Shown: positions 34,817 through 40,439 of the stretch, piece after piece
Layout: each line of letters begins with the position of its first letter
How positions within the stretch are numbered: the first letter of the stretch is position 1
NCBI GenBank assembly: GCA_014730185.1
Contig: WJIP01000034.1
Location: 1-40,439, forward strand
Origin: Caldithrix sp.
Lineage (GTDB): Bacteria > Calditrichota > Calditrichia > Calditrichales > Calditrichaceae
DNA length: 40,439 bases
Direction of reading: 5' to 3'
The notes under the pieces: generated by a model
Seen by the model: the letters and a program-made list of their open reading frames with translations, nothing else
Told to the model about the DNA's origin: nothing
Database searches by the model: none
Program-made: the position numbers and the translations under genes

Positions 34817-36340
34817 ATGATGTTACGTTATTCATTGTTACTTATATCTGTTGTATTATTGCTCATTGCTCCGGTAACGGCACAGGATTATTATGCAGGA
34901 CAGGATACCTTGCAGGAGATTACGGTTACCGGAAAGGCTATGGTAGATACATCCACCCGCCATGCCAAATTTTTTATAGATACCGATGCGGATTCGCTAG
35001 CTGACTTTCGTCTGAATTTCGGACCCTTTTGGTATACACCGGACAGCAGTGAAGCAACCCGACCGCAGGACGGCGATGCCATCAAAATATTAGGTTATTT
35101 GTCCCGCGAAGAGGCGGATTCCCTTCCGGTTATTATAGTAGCGGAAATCAACGATTTATTCTGGCGGGATTTTTATCAACCGCGCTGGAATCCCAGAGCC
35201 CAAAACCGCGGCCGCCATCATCATCGCCATTCCTTTCGCAATCATCACGGTTTTGCCTTCGGCTGGTTTAACAGCGACAGTGTGCAAGTCGTTGATGTAG
35301 AAGGGGTAGCCCTGGTCGATTCCAATTTCCATTTTCCGCATTATTATCTGGATGCCGATCTGGATACCATGCCCGACTATTTTCTGAACTTCGGACCGCC
35401 CTGGTATCAGCCCGAAACCGATATCAGCAAACCGCAGCACGGCGATACCGTGCAGATTACCGGCGCCTTGATGGAACGGGCCGAAAGGGCTATGATACTC
35501 GTTTTTGAAATCAACGGTGAGGTTTGGCTGGATTCCACCGGTCTCGGCAGCCAAATGGGTGCAGGGTGGATTCATAAAAACATGAACCGCAATCGTTATA
35601 TTCGCGCCCCATTTGATTCGTTATCCGGGCTGCGCATACCGGCAAACTGGAATGATGGTATGGGACACATGAAGATGATGGAACGTATGTACATGCAAAT
35701 ACTGCAGCTTTTCCCGCAAAATGTACCGCAATCCCGGAATCAAATCGGTTTTGCCGCTTTTGAAATCGGCGCCTTTAACCACCGTGGACAAAACATGATG
35801 CTCAATAATGATTCCGTCGGCGGCACTATGTCATTTGCCGAACAGGTAAACCTGCGCTTTCATTATAACGATATTCAGGTTAAAGGTTTTAATGTGGATG
35901 AACAACAGATTCAGCTCAAAGTCTGGAACCGGAACCACTGGCAGGTGGTTGAGGATGCCCAAATCGATACAGAAAACAACACGGTCAGCTATGCTTCAGC
36001 AACCGTTAACGGTGTCTATGTGCTATCAGGACCATCGGCTGCTACGAACTTAGATAATGAACAAAGTGAAGTGCCCGGCTCGTTTACTTTACAGCAAAAT
36101 TACCCTAATCCTTTCAATCCCAAAACCACAATTTCGTTCACATTGAATGAGGACAGTAAAGTTACACTGAGTATTTATAATGTACTGGGACAAGAAATCG
36201 AACAGGCCATCGACACCCGCGTGAGCGCCGGCAGGCATTCGGTTGAAATTGATGGAAATAACTGGCCTTCGGGTATCTATTTTTACGAACTAAAGACCGA
36301 ACAGGGCAGCGCCGTTCGGAAGATGACCCTGATGAAATAA
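34817..36340 (+). CDS. T9SS-secreted protein with duplicated N-terminal domain
   Basis: The 507-residue protein has a signal peptide (LLISVVLLLIAPVTAQ) and a C-terminal type A sorting domain (about 425-507: LQQNYPNPFNPKTTISFTL, LSIYNVLGQ, SGIYFYEL, MTLMK), so it should cross the outer membrane by the type IX system and be anchored or released. The N-terminal part holds two copies of a roughly 85-residue unit: FFIDTDADSLADFRLNFGPFWY and YYLDADLDTMPDYFLNFGPPWY, each followed by RPQDGD or KPQHGD and a beta-rich end. A His-rich segment (GRHHHRHSFRNHH) links them. The middle is Met-rich. No enzyme motif is seen. AAAAGGAGG precedes the ATG. Confidence 0.85.
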   Translation: MMLRYSLLLISVVLLLIAPVTAQDYYAGQDTLQEITVTGKAMVDTSTRHAKFFIDTDADSLADFRLNFGPFWYTPDSSEATRPQDGDAIKILGYLSREEADSLPVIIVAEINDLFWRDFYQPRWNPRAQNRGRHHHRHSFRNHHGFAFGWFNSDSVQVVDVEGVALVDSNFHFPHYYLDADLDTMPDYFLNFGPPWYQPETDISKPQHGDTVQITGALMERAERAMILVFEINGEVWLDSTGLGSQMGAGWIHKNMNRNRYIRAPFDSLSGLRIPANWNDGMGHMKMMERMYMQILQLFPQNVPQSRNQIGFAAFEIGAFNHRGQNMMLNNDSVGGTMSFAEQVNLRFHYNDIQVKGFNVDEQQIQLKVWNRNHWQVVEDAQIDTENNTVSYASATVNGVYVLSGPSAATNLDNEQSEVPGSFTLQQNYPNPFNPKTTISFTLNEDSKVTLSIYNVLGQEIEQAIDTRVSAGRHSVEIDGNNWPSGIYFYELKTEQGSAVRKMTLMK

Positions 36341-36366
36341 TTTATATTAAAGCATTATGATTACGT

Positions 36367-36397
36367 ACAAGAGCCACTTAACTGAAGTGGCTCTTGT
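36367..36397. terminator. Bidirectional terminator between convergent genes
   Basis: ACAAGAGCCACTT and AAGTGGCTCTTGT form a perfect 13-base stem with a five-base loop. It lies between the convergent T9SS gene and NtrB-like kinase gene, just before the kinase stop. T-rich stretches flank it on one side. Confidence 0.8.
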
Positions 36398-36401
36398 TAT
36401 T

Positions 36402-38414
36402 TTAGACCGTTATCGGTAATCGCATTGTAAATACCGTCCCTTTGTTCAATTCACTTTCCACATTAATCACTCCCCTATGCTCATAAATAATACGCTGAAC
36501 CATACTCAATCCAATGCCCGTTCCGGTATTTTTAGTCGTAAAATACAAATTAAAAATACTGTTTTTTACCTGCTCTTCCATACCCATTCCGTCATCTCTG
36601 ATTTGAATTTCGATTTCATCTTGGGAAATCGAGTCAACATTAATTATGATGCTGCCGGAAGAGCCAATGGCATGAACACTGTTCTCTATCAGGTTTAAAA
36701 AAACCTGTCTCATTTGTTCTTCATCCCACTGTACTTTACCATCCCATTGGGCATGGATTTCAAATGTTATATTTTTTTCCTGGAATGTGGACAGGTATTG
36801 CTTTTCCAGAGTATTAAAAAACTGGATTAATTTGAACGATGTGGGCCGCACCGGTGCCGGACGGGCAAAACTTAAAAAGTCTTGCACAGTATGATTAATA
36901 CGTTGGACTTCTTTGCTGACCAATTGTGCTAATTCATGGTATTCATTGGAATGCATTTGGGGTTCGAAATCTTTATCCAATTGTTGTATAATGGTACCTA
37001 TTGTGTTTAGAGGATTCCGTATCTCATGGGCTACTCCGGAAGCCAGCTCTCCCATGGCCGATAGTCTTTGTTTACGTTCTATTTGCTCTTCCAGATGTTT
37101 TTGCTCGGTCATATCACGTATAACAATGATTGTATTGGTAATGCCTTCTTCATCATTGAAATTGTTTTTGGAAGCCAGTAAAAAGCGCTGTGACCCACTA
37201 ATACGGCATTGAATTTGTTTTATGTTAGATCCATCTTCCAGCAGTCCGATACAATCCAATTCAGTAAAAAGAGGGACCACATCTTTGCCAATCGCTGCAC
37301 CATGCTCCACCTTAAACAATTGTTCGGCCGCTTTGTTAAATACTTTTATTCCTTCTCTGGTATCAAATACAATAATTGCATCACTAACATTTTCAAGTAT
37401 TTTTCCGGAATAGGTCTCGATTACCTCAAATTGTTTCTGGAGCAATTGAAATTTTTCTCTTGTAAAAATAAAACTGATGATAATCGACCCGAATGCTATT
37501 AATATGATACTGATTATAACCAGACGGCGAATAATACGTTCATTAATGGTTTGTACTAATTCCATGGATATACCCAGCCGGAATAAACCAATCGTTCTTC
37601 CTTTGTAATTAAACGGGTGTACAGCTTCGAAGATATTGAGCGTATCAAATTGCGTTGTACGTGTGCGGAATAGAGAATCTTGCAATGATTGCATTAAAAA
37701 TTTTGATTGTTGTATGGCTTCCAGAACTCGGACATTGCCGGAAGCAGCTAATATATTGGCGGTATCCTGCAAAGAGGCAAAAACAATGTGTTGGTTTTTA
37801 TTAACCAATCGTCGTAACAGACTGCCAAATCCTATGTCTTTGCGTATCTTTTGTAAAGCTTCCGCCTTTCCGCTTAATAATAAGGCACCATTATCTTTCA
37901 AAGCCAGGGCGACTTCGAAAAACAGTACATCGGTTCGCGGGTGCTTGCGAAATCCTATAATTAATGTATCCTGATAACCATCAAAAATGGGCATTAATTT
38001 TGGCCTCGGATCATAGCTTTCGGGCTTTTCAATGCCTCTGTCATAAAGCAACTTTCCTTGTTGATCATAAATACGAACCTGGGCAATACCATCGTACATT
38101 TCATCTTGAGCTAATCGTTTGCCGAATGCGTCATTTTTTTGGTAAAAGTGTTTTAACATAACCGCTTTTTCAAGCAATGCCTTGCGGGAAAAATCATCCA
38201 AATAACCATAAGTGTCCAGAGCATTACCCGATGCAATTAACAAGGTATTAAGCAAAGAATGGGCATCATTTTCCATTACCTGATACAGTTCACGTTTACT
38301 TTGGTACAATTCCAAAAGGGCGCTCACGATCATTATCAGAGCTAATGATAAAAAAATCAAAATCATATTGCGTGGTGTACCGGGTATTTTTTTAAATCGG
38401 TCCAATACATTCAA
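36402..38414 (-). CDS. NtrB-like sensor histidine kinase with periplasmic and PAS domains
   Basis: The 670-residue protein starts at a TTG at 38414 with GGGAGG upstream. Order: TM helix (about 17-40), long periplasmic sensor (about 40-290, dCache- or Cache-like, with VRIYDQQGKLLYDRG), second TM helix (about 293-315), PAS domain (about 330-440: NVSDAIIVFDTREGIKVFNKAAEQL), HisKA with GVAHEIRNPLNTI (phospho-His 463) and HATPase_c with NLIENSVHAIG, DDGMGMEEQV and GTGIGLSMVQRI. This layout typifies kinases that phosphorylate NtrC-type regulators. The regulator at 31111 is the likely partner, with the outer-membrane and secreted proteins encoded between them. Confidence 0.92.
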   Translation of the reverse strand: MNVLDRFKKIPGTPRNMILIFLSLALIMIVSALLELYQSKRELYQVMENDAHSLLNTLLIASGNALDTYGYLDDFSRKALLEKAVMLKHFYQKNDAFGKRLAQDEMYDGIAQVRIYDQQGKLLYDRGIEKPESYDPRPKLMPIFDGYQDTLIIGFRKHPRTDVLFFEVALALKDNGALLLSGKAEALQKIRKDIGFGSLLRRLVNKNQHIVFASLQDTANILAASGNVRVLEAIQQSKFLMQSLQDSLFRTRTTQFDTLNIFEAVHPFNYKGRTIGLFRLGISMELVQTINERIIRRLVIISIILIAFGSIIISFIFTREKFQLLQKQFEVIETYSGKILENVSDAIIVFDTREGIKVFNKAAEQLFKVEHGAAIGKDVVPLFTELDCIGLLEDGSNIKQIQCRISGSQRFLLASKNNFNDEEGITNTIIVIRDMTEQKHLEEQIERKQRLSAMGELASGVAHEIRNPLNTIGTIIQQLDKDFEPQMHSNEYHELAQLVSKEVQRINHTVQDFLSFARPAPVRPTSFKLIQFFNTLEKQYLSTFQEKNITFEIHAQWDGKVQWDEEQMRQVFLNLIENSVHAIGSSGSIIINVDSISQDEIEIQIRDDGMGMEEQVKNSIFNLYFTTKNTGTGIGLSMVQRIIYEHRGVINVESELNKGTVFTMRLPITV

Positions 38415-38900
38415 AGCGCTTACACCTCCCTATAGGTAGGATTTTCAGCGTGAAGACAACATCAAGAATTGTTAACTTACCGACTATTATAAATCATAGT
38501 TCGAAATATTGCTTAACCATTTAACGACAATAAAAATTAATCCTAACCCGTGTTTCTGTGCACTTTTACTAAAAGGATGCCTATGGGACTGAATAGTGCT
38601 GATCTAAAATCCGATCCCAAACCACCTATTCTGGACGGGAAAACTGACGGTCTCGTAGTTGAAACCACAATCAAAAATTTTCTCTACCCATCATAAATTC
38701 TCAAACCGGTTTAATTTAGAATATTTTGTTTAAATCCTAAAATAAAAATGGCGTCCGAATAATGGCCTTAATGTATCCGGCAAATTTAGCGGTTGAAAAT
38801 TGCCAAATGGCCGATATGAGCCAGCTAATGGTGTAAAACATCAATTTCAGATATGGCCTTCTAGAATATAAGTCATTCATAAACATATTCTTAAAGTATC
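38415..38900. other. Intergenic region
   Basis: Nearly 500 bases with no well-supported gene. It holds the palindrome AAACCGGTTT (38703-38712) and one possible 39-codon frame at 38577-38696. A longer minus-strand frame at 38973-38737 overlaps the sigma-54-like promoter and is rejected. Confidence 0.5.
38577..38696 (+). CDS. Possible 39-residue protein
   Basis: An ATG with AAAAGGA directly upstream opens a frame beginning MPMGLNSADLKSDPKPPILDG and ending at TAA. Residue composition is plausible for a protein, but the frame is short, the Shine-Dalgarno spacing is tight for this ATG (better for the one at 38583) and no family is recognised. It could equally be a remnant or chance. Confidence 0.2.
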   Translation: MPMGLNSADLKSDPKPPILDGKTDGLVVETTIKNFLYPS

Positions 38901-38916
38901 TGGCATTTATATTGCA
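38901..38916 (+). promoter_or_regulatory. Consensus sigma-54 promoter of the lipoprotein gene
   Basis: TGGCAT-TTATA-TTGCA is a full match to TGGCAY-N5-TTGCW, the best in the window. The predicted start near 38928 leaves a leader of about 40 bases to the ATG at 38968. Confidence 0.75.
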
Positions 38917-38967
38917 CATGATAAAGATTGTTAAATGGATTTTGACCATAATTTCACGGAGGATACT

Positions 38968-39528
38968 ATGCAAACTTTAAAAACGCTGCTTATCTCAGTA
39001 TTATCATTAACAACCTTGATCCTTTTCTTTAGCTGTGAACACAATCCGCCATTCGATCCGTCTGAAAGCACCATCAATGATGGTAACGTTTCGAATGGTA
39101 TTTATGACAGTGGCGCTAACTTTGATTTGTTTGCCTCACATACCTTTTCATACTGGAATACGGAAAATGGTTATTTCGGAGGTCGTTTTAACTTAGCAAG
39201 CGGTCATGAAATTTGGGTTGAAGATTTGGCCCTTACGCCACCAGAGGGAACACCAGTTGGTGAAGATATCGTTATTAGTGCCGAGTGCAGCAGATCTGCA
39301 GGTGAAAATGAATTGGTTTATACATTCGGGCCTTCCGGGAGCCAGTTTTCTCCTCCTCTAAAAATCCAACTGGATAGGGCCAAGTACGATATCGACAATG
39401 CCAATCTTTTCCTGATTGATGAGGAGGGTAATTACATTGAACAGGACGAAGATGATATCAATTATGATGATGAATATTTAAACATTTCCATTCATCATTT
39501 TTCGCGATATGCTGTCAGCATTGACTAA
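38968..39528 (+). CDS. Lipoprotein of unknown function under a sigma-54 promoter
   Basis: From the ATG at 38968 (ACGGAGGATACT upstream) the protein has 186 residues with a lipoprotein signal ending in LILFFSC. The mature part is beta-rich and acidic; the region from about residue 95 (VGEDIVISAECSRSAGENEL ... FGPSGSQFSPPLKIQLDRAKY) resembles ZU5-type extracellular domains, which often include a FGP segment and a late HFSRYAVSID-like ending (compare HHFSRYAVS here). The domain call is tentative. It is probably a single-gene unit on the cell surface or in the periplasm. Confidence 0.75.
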   Translation: MQTLKTLLISVLSLTTLILFFSCEHNPPFDPSESTINDGNVSNGIYDSGANFDLFASHTFSYWNTENGYFGGRFNLASGHEIWVEDLALTPPEGTPVGEDIVISAECSRSAGENELVYTFGPSGSQFSPPLKIQLDRAKYDIDNANLFLIDEEGNYIEQDEDDINYDDEYLNISIHHFSRYAVSID

Positions 39529-40055
39529 CTATTCATAATTAATCTGTTTTTGCACAAGCTTACATTACACTAGAGATTTAAAATCGATGAGATGCCGGAG
39601 AAATTGCTGTTACCTTTTCTTCGGTATTTCATTATTCATTTTATATTCTTTGCTGAACCTACGTTTTTATTAACTTTCATAGTTTTTTGAATTCCGGTAA
39701 CCTTGTCTGCAATTAGTGCCAGCCACCTCCAACTGTAACGAATGCCAACTTCAGTTACCTGTTGAACCGCTTTCCTACAGTTATCTTTTTTATTTTAGTT
39801 CGCATTTTATTATAGCCGCGGCTAATGTTATCAACTTATTTGTTGCCGATATAACAAAATCGATCCATTCGATTAGAGAAGTGTATTCCAATTCGTTCGG
39901 GGAAAATGTCTCTACTAACATCCATTTTAATGCCGGTCAAAAACTATGGTATATTTTTAATTAAAAAGGTAATGCAAGATTAAACTATTGCCAATTTGGT
40001 CGAATATAGAGCAAGCTCGGTTAAAGTTAAATTCTAATCAAACTGCGTCAGTAAT
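39529..40055. other. Intergenic region with no supported gene
   Basis: About 530 bases of AT-rich DNA. A hairpin at 39594-39625 may end the lipoprotein transcript. An open frame at 39716-39964 starting with GTG has no Shine-Dalgarno and no protein-like pattern, so it is not called. Confidence 0.45.
39594..39625 (+). terminator. Possible terminator after the lipoprotein gene
   Basis: GCCGGAGAAA pairs with TTTCTTCGGT (two G-U wobbles) around a 12-base loop, followed by a T-rich but not continuous tract. Confidence 0.35.
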
Positions 40056-40439
40056 ATGCAAAAAGAATATATACCCGATACGGTTAATTATCCGACAAAT
40101 GATTTATATCAACCTATTGAATCTCTTTCAAAATTAAAAGGTATTTTTAAAAAGACCACAAACGGTAAGGGTGGAGTTGTAATTATTGAAGGTGAAACCG
40201 GAATCGGGAAGTCCACGTTGCTTCATCACTTTAAAAATGAAATTCAGCCGGGTAACACCGAAATTCATACCACCGATTTCAAAACCGACACGCATACTCA
40301 TCCCTATTCTCCCTTTTTATTTTTAACCAATGAATCGGCAACCGAAACCGAGGTTGCCACAGCAAAAAAGAAAAAAAAATTTAATACCGATGGCCCCGTT
40401 ACAGAAAGCAAAGGCCTGTTCAACTGGCAGGCCCTTGAG
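40056..40439 (+). CDS. N-terminal part of a P-loop NTPase (partial)
   Basis: The ATG at 40056 opens a frame that runs off the right edge after 128 codons. It contains a Walker A motif, GETGIGKST (about residues 49-57), in VVIIEGETGIGKSTLLHHFK, preceded by a segment (LYQPIESLSKLKGIFKKTTN) like the start of AAA/ORC-type or STAND-type ATPases that carry helical repeat or sensor domains. A Lys-rich insertion (AKKKKKFN) follows. No clear Shine-Dalgarno is seen. The C-terminal domains that would tell its role lie outside the window. Confidence 0.65.
   Translation, partial: MQKEYIPDTVNYPTNDLYQPIESLSKLKGIFKKTTNGKGGVVIIEGETGIGKSTLLHHFKNEIQPGNTEIHTTDFKTDTHTHPYSPFLFLTNESATETEVATAKKKKKFNTDGPVTESKGLFNWQALE

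Noticed and set aside
36402-38414. ATG at 38410 as kinase start
   Set aside because: That ATG is out of frame with the kinase; the in-frame TTG at 38414 has GGGAGG upstream.
38737-38973. Minus-strand 78-codon hydrophobic frame
   Set aside because: It covers the consensus sigma-54 promoter and Shine-Dalgarno of the lipoprotein gene on the other strand and has no start signals.
39716-39964. 82-codon frame starting with GTG
   Set aside because: No ribosome binding site and no domain-like pattern; probably chance in AT-rich intergenic DNA.
1-40439. CRISPR arrays, tRNA or rRNA genes, insertion sequences or prophage
   Set aside because: No regularly spaced direct repeats, cloverleaf or rRNA-like segments, transposase or integrase frames were recognised by reading; the only clear tandem repeat is the coding one at 33884-34273.

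Overview
The window looks like a chromosomal segment of a Gram-negative bacterium of the FCB group outside classical Bacteroidetes, most likely Calditrichota or a relative (KSB1, Ignavibacteria-like). The evidence is a type IX secretion (T9SS) type A C-terminal signal with the NYPNPFNP motif (34817-36340), lipoproteins, an outer-membrane barrel, many multihaem c-type cytochromes, Tat- and Sec-exported redox proteins, and moderate G+C with AT-rich spacers. The phylum is inferred. No rRNA, tRNA, CRISPR array, transposase or phage gene was seen.

Region 1 (1-11248) is an anaerobic-respiration island. A leftward 11-haem lipoprotein cytochrome is interrupted by one in-frame TGA. It diverges from a rightward run: Tat-exported 4x[4Fe-4S] protein, NrfD/HybB-like membrane protein, 13-haem cytochrome, histidine kinase with two periplasmic haem-c motifs and a zinc-ribbon insert, two receiver proteins ending in GcvH-like domains without the lipoyl lysine, and an octahaem cytochrome of the tetrathionate-reductase (Otr) family. 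The likely logic is quinol pool -> NrfD/FeS module -> periplasmic cytochromes -> Otr, with a haem-based sensor reading periplasmic redox state or a ligand. This is the best candidate for a poorly described system in the window.

Region 2 (11330-19539) carries a YedF-like DsrE protein, a PIG-L deacetylase, a sodium:solute symporter with a 30-residue partner, a DUF2914 membrane protein, an EamA transporter, a membrane SpoIIE/PP2C phosphatase and an exported M3-family peptidase.

Region 3 (19630-27194, leftward) holds a pterin cluster (folE, two PTPS-II-type 6-pyruvoyltetrahydropterin synthases, an SDR) that fits tetrahydrobiopterin synthesis, a GT4 glycosyltransferase, a receiver-PATAN-degenerate flavodiiron-like protein, and an OmpR/EnvZ-type pair.

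Region 4 (27656-40439) is envelope and regulation: a spondin-domain lipoprotein, a monothiol glutaredoxin-like protein, a receiverless sigma-54 activator, a small exported protein, an NtrC-type regulator with an outer-membrane barrel, a thrombospondin-type-3 repeat protein diverging from a T9SS protein, an NtrB-like kinase, a lipoprotein and the start of an NTPase gene.

Six sigma-54-like -24/-12 elements precede exported, lipoprotein or respiratory genes, several with inverted repeats upstream. Sigma-54 control is therefore a recurrent theme here, consistent with the two enhancer-binding proteins encoded in the window.
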